From: Immundisolibacter sp.
GTDB taxonomy: Bacteria; Pseudomonadota; Gammaproteobacteria; Immundisolibacterales; Immundisolibacteraceae
Assembly (NCBI RefSeq): GCF_041601295.1
Contig: NZ_JBFIII010000004.1
Coordinates: forward strand, 1 to 50,497
DNA: 50,497 bases
Reading direction: 5' to 3'
In this document: positions 25,512 through 32,607 of the stretch, piece after piece
How positions within the stretch are numbered: the stretch's first letter is position 1
Layout: each line of letters begins with the position of its first letter
Position numbers and translations under genes: made by a program
The notes under the pieces: model-generated
Told to the model about the DNA's origin: nothing
Database searches by the model: none
What the model saw: the letters and a program-made list of their open reading frames with translations, nothing else

Positions 25512-26999
25512 ATGAGCGAAACCCTGCCCCTGTTGAGTCTCGCCGTGTGGACGCCACTGCTCGGCGCGGTGCTGGTATGGACCTTGGCCGGCGATTCGCG
25601 CCCGGGCCTGGCGCGCCATCTGGCGCTGCTGGTGGCATTGATTGAGGGTGTCATAACCCTGATGCTGTATATCGGCTTCGACACGGCCAACGGTGGTTTG
25701 CAGTTTGTCGAGCGGGTGGCCTGGGTAGAGTCGTTTGGAATTTACTACCATCTGGGAATAGACGGCATTGCGTTGCCGTTCATTCTGCTCACCAGCTTCA
25801 TCACAATCCTGGTGGTAGTGATGGCGCGGGTGTCGGTGGAGCGCCAGCTCAGTCAGTATCTGGGAGCCTTCCTGGCCATGGAAGCGCTGATGATCGGCCT
25901 GTTCGCGTCGGTCGACGCGGTGCTGTTCTACGTGTTCTGGGAAGCGATGCTGATTCCGATGTTCATCATCATCGGGGTCTGGGGTGGTCCGAACCGGGTC
26001 TACGCCACCATCAAGTTTTTCCTGTACACCTTCCTCGGCTCGGTGCTGCTGCTGCTGGCCGTGATTTACCTGCACCTGAAAACCGGCAGCTTCAGCCTGC
26101 TCGATTTTCACCGTGTCGTGCTCGACCTGCCTACGCAGAAGCTGCTGTTCCTGGCCTTCCTCGCCGCGTTTGCGGTCAAGATTCCCATGTGGCCAGTACA
26201 TACCTGGCTACCCGACGCACACGTCGAGGCGCCTACCGGCGGTTCGGTGATCCTGGCGGCGATCATGCTCAAGATGGGCGGCTATGGCTTTTTGCGTCTG
26301 TCGCTGCCGATCACCCCCGATGCCAGCGTGGCGTTTTCCGGCCTGATGATCGCACTGTCGCTGATCGCCATCGTCTACATCGGCGCCGTCGCGCTGGTGC
26401 AGCAGGATATGAAAAAGCTGATTGCCTATTCGTCTATCTCGCACATGGGCTTCGTCACACTCGGCATATTCCTGTTCAGCGCCCAGGGCATAGAGGGTGG
26501 ACTGGTCCAGATGGTGTCGCATGGCTTCATCTCGGCTGCCATGTTCTTGTGCGTAGGCGTCATGTACGACCGTGTCCACAGCCGACAGATCGCCGACTAC
26601 GGCGGCGTGGTCCACACCATGCCGATATTCGCGGCCTTCATGATGTTGTTTGTAATGGCCAACTCCGGGCTGCCGGGCACGTCGGGCTTCGTCGGCGAGT
26701 TCATGGTCATACTGGCGGCGTTCGAAAACGGCTTCTGGATTGCATTTCTGGCGGCCAGCAGTCTGGTGCTGGGCGCTGCCTACAATCTTTGGATGTACAA
26801 GCGGGTCATCTTCGGCGCGGTGGCAAACCCCAAGGTGGCCACGCTGAAGGATGCGGGTGTCGAGGAGTTCGTGGTGCTGGCGCTGCTGGCGCTGGTGGTG
26901 TTGGCACTGGGCGTATGGCCCAATCCCTTGCTGGACGTGATGCACGGCTCGGTGGACAACCTGCTCGTCCATCTGCAGCGCGGCAAGCTCGCGCTCTGA
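25512..26999 (+). CDS. nuoM: NADH-quinone oxidoreductase subunit M
   Basis: Antiporter-like subunit (ND4 homologue), 495 aa with about 14 helices. FYVFWEAMLIPMFIIIGVWG holds the helix-5 Glu, and AVKIPMWPVHTWLPDAHVEA the helix-7 Lys. SISHMGFVTLGIF and SGLPGTSGFVGEF are further signatures. The start ATG 25512 lies seven bases after nuoL. Confidence 0.97.
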   Translation: MSETLPLLSLAVWTPLLGAVLVWTLAGDSRPGLARHLALLVALIEGVITLMLYIGFDTANGGLQFVERVAWVESFGIYYHLGIDGIALPFILLTSFITILVVVMARVSVERQLSQYLGAFLAMEALMIGLFASVDAVLFYVFWEAMLIPMFIIIGVWGGPNRVYATIKFFLYTFLGSVLLLLAVIYLHLKTGSFSLLDFHRVVLDLPTQKLLFLAFLAAFAVKIPMWPVHTWLPDAHVEAPTGGSVILAAIMLKMGGYGFLRLSLPITPDASVAFSGLMIALSLIAIVYIGAVALVQQDMKKLIAYSSISHMGFVTLGIFLFSAQGIEGGLVQMVSHGFISAAMFLCVGVMYDRVHSRQIADYGGVVHTMPIFAAFMMLFVMANSGLPGTSGFVGEFMVILAAFENGFWIAFLAASSLVLGAAYNLWMYKRVIFGAVANPKVATLKDAGVEEFVVLALLALVVLALGVWPNPLLDVMHGSVDNLLVHLQRGKLAL

Positions 27000-27024
27000 A
27001 ACGCATCAAAGGTACGCATCCGAC

Positions 27025-28467
27025 ATGGCATTTCCCGTTCCTGAACTTGCCCCGGCGTTACCGGAGATTTTCCTGCTGCTGGCGGCATGCGTGGTACTGC
27101 TGATCGACCTGTTCTGGCCGGGGCGGCAGCGCAGCAACACCTACGTCGCTTCACAGCTTTCGGTGCTGGGCACCTTGGTGGTGCTGGTCAACACCTACCA
27201 CGGGTCGACCAGTGCCCTGAGTGGCCACTACACGGTGGATGCAGTGGCGCTGGTGGTGAAGGCGATGGCGCTGCTGATCATGTTCGGCGTGCTTCTGTAC
27301 GGGCGTGATTACCTGCGCGAGCGCGGCTTGCTTACCGGCGAGTACCTGCTGCTGTCCCTGTTTGCGCTGCTGGGCATGCTGATCATGGCCAGCGCGGGCA
27401 GTCTGCTGGTCCTGTATCTGGGTCTCGAAGTGCTGTCCCTGTCGTCTTATGCATTGGTCGCCCTGCACCGCGACAGCAGCGAGGCGAGCGAGGCAGCCAT
27501 CAAGTATTTTTTTCTGGGTGCTTTGGCCTCGGGTTTGCTGTTGTACGGCATGTCGCTGCTATACGGCGTCACCGCTTCGCTAGATCTGGTGACAGTGGGT
27601 CAACTGGTGGGTGAGCACGCGCGCAGCGGGGATTTTTCCGCCCTGCTGGGTCTTGCGCTTGCCATGCTGCTGGTCGGCGTTGGCTTCAAGCTGGGTGTGG
27701 CGCCATTTCACATGTGGCTGCCCGACGTTTATCACGGCGCGCCTACGGCGGTGACGGCGTTTCTTACCACCATCAGCAAGCTTGCGGCTTTCGTGCTGGT
27801 GCTCAAACTGCTGGTAGGCGTGGCCGCACCGCTGGTACAGCAGTGGCAGACGATGCTGGTGATTCTGGTGGTCGTGTCGCTGGCAATAGGCAATCTGGTT
27901 GCCATTGCACAGGTCAATCTCAAGCGCATGCTGGCGTACTCCACCGTGTCGCATATGGGCTTTTTCCTGATGGGCGTACTGGCCGGTGGCGCCGAAGGCA
28001 TGGCGGCGGCGCTGTTTTACATGATCACCTATGTCCTGACCGGCCTGGCGGCCTTCGGCATGATCATGCTGCTCAGTCGCGCCGGCTTCGAGGCGGAGCG
28101 TATCGAGGACTTTCGCGGTTTGAACCGGCGTTCGCCGTGGCTGGCGCTGGTCATGCTGGTGGTACTGTTCTCCCTCGCCGGAGTACCGCCAGCCGTTGGT
28201 TTTTACGCCAAGCTGGGCGTCATCCGCGTGGTAATGCAGCAGGATCTACTGTGGTTGGCATTACTGGCGGTGGTGTTCTCCGTGATTGGCGCTTTCTATT
28301 ACCTTCGCGTCATCAAGGTCATGTATTTCGACGCGCCGGAAGAACCTGCCATGGCACTCGTCCCGGCGCTCGATGCGCGGCTTTTCATGGGCGTTAACGG
28401 TGCCCTGTTGCTGGGCTTGGGCGTGTTCCCGGCGCCGCTGCTGGCCTTATGTCGGGCGGTGTTTTAG
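27025..28467 (+). CDS. nuoN: NADH-quinone oxidoreductase subunit N
   Basis: Third antiporter-like subunit (ND2 homologue), 480 aa with about 14 helices. YLGLEVLSLSSYALVAL holds the helix-5 Glu. GFKLGVAPFHMWLPDVYHGA has the helix-7 Lys. STVSHMGFFLMGV and SLAGVPPAVGFYAKLGV also match. It is the last of the fourteen nuo genes; none is missing or broken. The initiator tRNA promoter lies 36 bases beyond its stop. Confidence 0.97.
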   Translation: MAFPVPELAPALPEIFLLLAACVVLLIDLFWPGRQRSNTYVASQLSVLGTLVVLVNTYHGSTSALSGHYTVDAVALVVKAMALLIMFGVLLYGRDYLRERGLLTGEYLLLSLFALLGMLIMASAGSLLVLYLGLEVLSLSSYALVALHRDSSEASEAAIKYFFLGALASGLLLYGMSLLYGVTASLDLVTVGQLVGEHARSGDFSALLGLALAMLLVGVGFKLGVAPFHMWLPDVYHGAPTAVTAFLTTISKLAAFVLVLKLLVGVAAPLVQQWQTMLVILVVVSLAIGNLVAIAQVNLKRMLAYSTVSHMGFFLMGVLAGGAEGMAAALFYMITYVLTGLAAFGMIMLLSRAGFEAERIEDFRGLNRRSPWLALVMLVVLFSLAGVPPAVGFYAKLGVIRVVMQQDLLWLALLAVVFSVIGAFYYLRVIKVMYFDAPEEPAMALVPALDARLFMGVNGALLLGLGVFPAPLLALCRAVF

Positions 28468-28502
28468 CGCGCTTGGTCGGGGCCGGATTTTGGCTCTTGG
28501 CC

Positions 28503-28531
28503 TTGCTAAAACGGGGATAGGACTGTAATAT
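28503..28531 (+). promoter_or_regulatory. sigma-70 promoter of initiator tRNA
   Basis: TTGCTA at 28503-28508 and TAATAT at 28526-28531 are separated by the ideal 17 bases. Transcription would start about 28538, roughly ten bases before the tRNA. The gene therefore has its own promoter besides any read-through from nuoN. Confidence 0.7.
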
Positions 28532-28546
28532 CCTCGGCTCTTCCGG

Positions 28547-28623
<77 letters not shown>

Positions 28624-28640
28624 CTAAAGAGAGACGCGAC

Positions 28641-28668
28641 AAGGCCAGTCCAAAAGACTGGCCTTTTT
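28641..28668 (+). terminator. rho-independent terminator after tRNA-fMet
   Basis: AAGGCCAGTC at 28641-28650 pairs perfectly with GACTGGCCTT at 28656-28665 across a five-base loop, followed by more T residues to 28668. It is a strong intrinsic terminator that closes the nuo/tRNA block and marks the start of the accessory region. Confidence 0.9.
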
Positions 28669-28880
28669 GCATTATGGGACCGCTATAAACGTTGGGCTCA
28701 AGTCCGATGCGCGGCTTGAATGCTGCATGGGTCGCCGATCCCCAACGGGACCGGGGTCGCGTCGGTTAGTTCCGGCTGTCCGGGATCGGGGATGTTGTCG
28801 GCCGCTTGCCCGGATTAAACTGCCGGAACAGTGCCCGGGGCGAATGGCCACGGAAGCGTAAGCCGGACGCGGGGACACGC

Positions 28881-29633
28881 ATGCAAACCAAGAAAAGGCT
28901 GACAGCAGTGCTGGTCGCGAGCATGGTTGCGCTGGTCACGGTGCCGTTGTTGGCTGTTTCAGACTCTTTCGACGACGCGTTCGCCGCCTATGACCGTGGC
29001 AACTACGCCATTGCAGCGCGCAAGATGAAAACATCAGCAGACGAGGGCAATGCCATGGCCCAGTTCACCCTCGGCTTGATGTACGAAAATGGCCAGGGCG
29101 TGCCCAAGGACTATGCTGAGGCCAACAAGTGGTACCGCTTGTCTGCTGCGCAGGCTGAAGCTCGGTTGCCGATCCGCATAGGGAATATCTACACTAATGG
29201 CCAGGGTGTGCCGCAGGACTACGCCGAGGCCGTCAAGTGGTACATCCTGGCCGGTGACCGAAGCCTCTCCGAGGAACAGCATCCCCTCGGGTCTTCGGCC
29301 CTGGAAGCGCACGGCGTTCGGCAGGACTACCACGAGGCTGTCAAATGGTATCGACGCGCTGCCGAACAGGGAAATGCCTCCGCTCAGCTGCGTCTGGGCT
29401 TCAGCTATGCCGAAGGCAAGGGCGTGCCGGAGGATTATGTACAGGCGCATAAGTGGATCGATCTGGCCATTACTCGCTTTCCGCCATCTCCATCGGATAT
29501 GGGCCTCCGGCACATGGCGATTGACGTTCGCGACAGCCTGGCCGAGATGATGACGCCGCAGCAGATCGCCGAGGCTCGGCGGCTGGCGCGAGAGTGGAAG
29601 CCGGTAAAGGACGACGCGTCCCCTCGGCAATAG
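28881..29633 (+). CDS. secreted Sel1-repeat (TPR-like) protein
   Basis: A 250 aa protein with an N-terminal signal segment (about 5-26, LTAVLVASMVALVTVPLLAV) and then four Sel1-like repeats at about residues 57-92, 93-127, 128-163 and 164-199. Intact units carry GLMYENGQGVPKDYAEANKW. The third has lost its usual GxxY core (HPLGSSALEAHGVRQDY). Sel1 repeats fold as helical solenoids that bind proteins; no catalytic domain is present. The start is ATG 28881, with GGGGAC upstream; a longer frame from 28806 adds an unlikely leader. It stands alone after a terminator, with no evident operon. Partner and role unknown. Confidence 0.85.
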   Translation: MQTKKRLTAVLVASMVALVTVPLLAVSDSFDDAFAAYDRGNYAIAARKMKTSADEGNAMAQFTLGLMYENGQGVPKDYAEANKWYRLSAAQAEARLPIRIGNIYTNGQGVPQDYAEAVKWYILAGDRSLSEEQHPLGSSALEAHGVRQDYHEAVKWYRRAAEQGNASAQLRLGFSYAEGKGVPEDYVQAHKWIDLAITRFPPSPSDMGLRHMAIDVRDSLAEMMTPQQIAEARRLAREWKPVKDDASPRQ

Positions 29634-29667
29634 ATTGCGGGCAACGCCCGACCTGCCCAGAGATTTA

Positions 29668-29820
29668 GGGAAGCGCTGAATAAATCAGTCCTGGATTTCT
29701 CAGCGCCCGCCGTCGGAAAAGCGTGGTTTTCCGATGGCTCACAAAATCCGTGGCTTGCAGCCACAGATTTTGCCAGCGCATCCTTGCGCTGCGGGAAACA
29801 CTGAATACTTCAGCGTCCCC
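29668..29820. repeat. multi-hairpin repeat element A (MITE-like)
   Basis: A 153-base segment flanked on both sides by TTA (29665-29667 and 29821-29823). The outer ends are imperfect inverted repeats: GGGAAGCGCTGAATAAATC on the left, and GGGGACGCTGAAGTATTC when the right end is read in reverse. It contains five successive stem-loops: 29673-29706, 29713-29734 (TCGGAAAA/TTTTCCGA), 29743-29771 (AAAATC and GTGGCT arms), 29774-29791 (CAGCGC/GCGCTG) and 29794-29820. No coding frame fits. It looks like a small non-autonomous mobile repeat. Confidence 0.6.
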
Positions 29821-29823
29821 TTA

Positions 29824-31010
29824 GAGGGTGTAGACAAAACAATTATCCGGCCAGCCGGCGCAGCAGCAGGCGTGCTTCGGTGAGCCAGACCCAGGCTTCC
29901 GAGACCGCTGGCAGGCGGTCATGGTGCATGATTAGGCGCCGCGCGCGCTCGTTCCAGGCGTGCGTGCGCTCCACCACCCAGCGCTTGGCCAGGACCACGA
30001 AGCCATCGGCGCGGGTCGGCACCGCAAACAGCTCGCCCTGCCCGGGCACCTGCCAACGGCCCACGTTGCGGTTGGCCGGATGGCGCACGACATCGACCGT
30101 CAAGCCGTGTTGATCGTGCAGCGTGCCGGCACAGGTGCCGGCGTAGCCGGCATCCACGAACAGGGTCTGCACGGTCGGGTATTTGGCCACGGCGCGGGCG
30201 ACCACGCCGTGGGCCGCATCCCGGTCTTGCACGCTGGCGGCCGTGACGCTGACGGCCAGCAGCAGACCCAGCGTGTCGACCACCAGGTTGCGCTTGCGGC
30301 CCTTGACCTTCTTGCCGGCGTCATAGCCGTGTGCCCCTCCCTGCGGCGAGCTGCGCGTGGACTGGGCATCCAGCACGGCTGCGCTGGGCGCCGCCGTGCG
30401 CTCAATGCGCTCGCGCCACTGCGCCCGCAGGCGGTCGTGCAGGGCCTCGAACTTACCCTGCGCGCTCCAGCGCCGAAAGGTCTTGTAGACGTTGTCCCAG
30501 TGCGGAAATTCGTTGGGCAACTGACGCCAGGCGCAGCCGGTGCGCACCACGTAGCAACAGGCATCGACCAGCGCGCGGCGGCTGTGCCGCGGCGGCAAGC
30601 CGGGCCCGTCCGGCGCCTCAAACAGGTCCGCCACGCGCGCCCACTCGGCGTCGGTCAGGGAGCTGGGATAGCGCTGCTCGGGCGCTTGCGCCCGGTGGCG
30701 GGCGGTATAGCCGTAGCGGGGAAGCTGGGCGCCGTGCGCCGGTACGGGCGTGCCGCGCACGCGCTGGATGCCGGCCTCGCGCAGGGCGGCACGCACCGTC
30801 GCCGGGTGCACCGAGCGCCCGCCACGCTCGACCAAGGCCGCCGTCAGCTGGCCCAGCGTCGCCAGCGGCCGGTCCGCCACCAACGCCTGCAGAATCTCTA
30901 CATCCGGCGGCCCAAGCCGCTTCGGGCGCCCACGTTTCGACATCTCGTCACCTCCTGTGGTCTCATCCGCACAGTACGGTGACAGTATAAATTGTTTTGT
31001 CTACACCCTC
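29824..31010 (-). mobile_element. complete IS5-family insertion sequence
   Basis: The 1187-bp element has perfect 21-bp terminal inverted repeats. The left begins GAGGGTGTAGACAAAACAAT (29824-29844) and its exact reverse complement ends at 31010 (30990-31010). It is flanked by a 3-bp direct repeat TTA (29821-29823, 31011-31013), which fits the TNA target duplication of IS427/IS1031-type members. Ends, duplication and transposase are intact, so insertion is probably recent. It landed exactly at the right boundary of repeat element A. Confidence 0.92.
29843..30943 (-). CDS. IS5-family DDE transposase with N-terminal helix-turn-helix domain
   Basis: The 366 aa enzyme cuts and joins the element ends. 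The IS5-type region starts at about residue 91 (RYPSSLTDAEWARV), with the DUF4096-like part RTGCAWRQLPNEFPHWDNVY. The catalytic acids are Asp192 in AVLDAQSTR, Asp264 in LFVDAGYAG and Glu325 in RWVVERTHAW. About 90 residues ahead (LGQLTAALVERGG...VHPATVRAALREAGI) look like a winged helix-turn-helix of the kind seen in IS630-type transposases, unusual for this subgroup. A full GGAGGTGA ribosome-binding site precedes ATG 30943. It appears intact and potentially active. Confidence 0.92.
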   Translation of the reverse strand: MSKRGRPKRLGPPDVEILQALVADRPLATLGQLTAALVERGGRSVHPATVRAALREAGIQRVRGTPVPAHGAQLPRYGYTARHRAQAPEQRYPSSLTDAEWARVADLFEAPDGPGLPPRHSRRALVDACCYVVRTGCAWRQLPNEFPHWDNVYKTFRRWSAQGKFEALHDRLRAQWRERIERTAAPSAAVLDAQSTRSSPQGGAHGYDAGKKVKGRKRNLVVDTLGLLLAVSVTAASVQDRDAAHGVVARAVAKYPTVQTLFVDAGYAGTCAGTLHDQHGLTVDVVRHPANRNVGRWQVPGQGELFAVPTRADGFVVLAKRWVVERTHAWNERARRLIMHHDRLPAVSEAWVWLTEARLLLRRLAG

Positions 31011-31028
31011 TTAGCGCGTCAACTCTCC

Positions 31029-31056
31029 GGAAACGATGAATACTTCTACGTTTCCC
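31029..31056. repeat. second copy of the element A end hairpin
   Basis: This 28-base hairpin, with arms GGAAACG and CGTTTCC, matches the right-end hairpin of element A (29794-29820) at most positions, sharing the core TGAATACTTC. It lies just beyond the IS, so the two copies were about 35 bases apart before the IS inserted. The rest of 31014-31251 shows nothing recognisable. Confidence 0.5.
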
Positions 31057-31251
31057 GAACAATGCTCCCTCCCCACGGTGCGACGGCTTTTTGCCGCTGC
31101 GCTGGTCCACCCTGGCTATAGGGGGACGGGCCTATCGGAGGGAGTTTTTAGCATCATGTTCAGGTGACCGGACACACACGGTAGCTCTTGGTGTTTCCAG
31201 GACGGATAGCGTTGCCAGGTGGCTTGGCAATCCTCCGTGCGTTACGCCCTT

Positions 31252-31995
31252 TCAGGCAACTGCAAAGGCGCTCTCGAACAGACGCTGCATGCGTTGCCAG
31301 GAATCCGTATCCGCGGCCTGATCGTACGCCAAAGGCATGCCGTATTTCTCCCCGAGGGCGGTGGCTTCCGGATTGGTGAAGCTGTGCATCGCCCCAGGAT
31401 AGGACGCGATCTCGAAATCCGCCCCGGCGGCACGCAGTGCGGCTTCAAACGCCACCAGGTCGTCGCGAGGGACAAACGGATCTGCCTCTCCGGTGCACAC
31501 GAGAACCTTCGCTTCGATCGGTACCGGCGCGGGCGGGGTGCTGGGCCCCAGGCCGCCATGAAAACTCACAACGGCTCCGAGCGCCTGGCCGATGCGAGCC
31601 ATGTACAGGACGACGCTGCCGCCAAAGCAATAGCCGATCGCACCGATACGGCTGGGATCGACCTTCGGATGTGCCTGCAGCTGTGCCTTGGCGGCGTCAA
31701 AACGACGGACAATTTCCGGCATGTCGTCGAGCAATGGCTGCATCCAACCCATGGCCTGGTCGACGCTGGTGGCGATATTGCCGTTACCGTACATGTCGAC
31801 CGCCAGCGCTACATAGCCCAAGGCCGCCAACCGGTCGGTACAACGCTGGGTCTGCTCGGTAATGCCGAATGCCTCGTGAACTACGAGGATGCCGGGGCGT
31901 CGTTCGCTGCCGGCAGCCCGGTCCACGTTCAAGTAACCGCTGAATGTCTGTTGTCCGCAGTGGTAGGTAAGGCGTTCGCCATGCGGGTTGTACAT
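31252..31995 (-). CDS. dienelactone hydrolase family protein
   Basis: A 247 aa alpha/beta hydrolase. The triad is Cys123 in GYCFGGSV, Asp172 in GEADPFVP and His204 in GAMHSFTN, almost exactly the numbering of classical dienelactone hydrolase, which opens the lactone ring in chlorocatechol degradation. Many members have other ester or lactone substrates, so the reaction is not certain. The start is ATG 31995, with GGAG six bases upstream. The frame stays open upstream to 32307, but that part is transposase debris. It is isolated: no catechol-pathway genes adjoin it. Confidence 0.88.
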   Translation of the reverse strand: MYNPHGERLTYHCGQQTFSGYLNVDRAAGSERRPGILVVHEAFGITEQTQRCTDRLAALGYVALAVDMYGNGNIATSVDQAMGWMQPLLDDMPEIVRRFDAAKAQLQAHPKVDPSRIGAIGYCFGGSVVLYMARIGQALGAVVSFHGGLGPSTPPAPVPIEAKVLVCTGEADPFVPRDDLVAFEAALRAAGADFEIASYPGAMHSFTNPEATALGEKYGMPLAYDQAADTDSWQRMQRLFESAFAVA

Positions 31996-32026
31996 TGTGT
32001 TCTCCATATGTGCAGGGTCTGAATAC

Positions 32027-32380
32027 TGAACCGCCCGGGGAAGTCCGGAGACCCATTGGTTTGAGTCATGCCGCCATGGTGCGCCATGAGTTGCTGATAG
32101 TAGACCGCTTCGACTTGTGCCAGTGGCCGGTGGCCAATCGGCGCCAGCAGCCGGCGATGGTTGAAGCAGTCCGCCCATTCGAGCGTGGCCGGCTCCATCG
32201 CCTGCCGTTTCTTCCAGGATTGGCGATGAATCACCTCGACCTTTGATAATCTCGGTCAGTGTGTTGTCGTAAGAAGTCCCCGACGCTGCCCACCGACGGT
32301 TCGACACCGGCTTCGGCCAAACGCCCGGTGTAGCGGATCGACACGTACTGCATACCGCGGTTGCACTGGGGAACCAACCC
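32027..32380 (-). pseudogene. remnant of an IS3-family transposase (OrfB C-terminal part)
   Basis: Minus-strand fragments in different frames line up with the end of an IS3-family integrase domain: RGMQYVSIRYTGRLAEAGVE, then PSVGSVGD, then SYDNTLTEIIKG, then HRQSWKKRQAMEPATLEW and NHRRLLAPIGHRPLAQVE. At least two frameshifts separate them, and the second catalytic Asp is lost (CNRG where HSDRG is usual). The TG-type end TGAACCGCCC... at 32027 looks like the right terminus. The front of the element is missing. It lies just upstream of the dienelactone hydrolase and may have replaced its original promoter region. Confidence 0.8.
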
Positions 32381-32607
32381 GTCTTGGCTTACGGGCCGAT
32401 CGGGCGGAGAGTATGTGTTCAACATTTTCATGACTCCATCCTGTCAGAGGTGGGAGCCTCCGGAAAGGCCGGGGCGTTTCACCCTGTTTAGCACTGCCTG
32501 TTTTTCGATTATGCTGGATCAGGATAGCAAATTGATTATTGGGTTTGCGTAAACCAGGCCTGCCGAAGGCCGCTGGACTTCACCAAAAAACGGATATCGA
32601 TAAAACA

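Noticed and set aside
28735..28800. Inverted repeat CCGATCCC/GGGATCGG upstream of the Sel1 gene
   Set aside because: Arms are short and about 45 bases apart in GC-rich sequence; chance is likely and no terminator features accompany it.
29960..30982. Plus-strand 340-codon frame over the IS5-family transposase
   Set aside because: The minus-strand frame has the DDE residues and a consensus ribosome-binding site; this is its shadow.
31219..32022. Plus-strand 267-codon frame over the dienelactone hydrolase
   Set aside because: The minus frame carries the Cys-Asp-His triad at standard positions.
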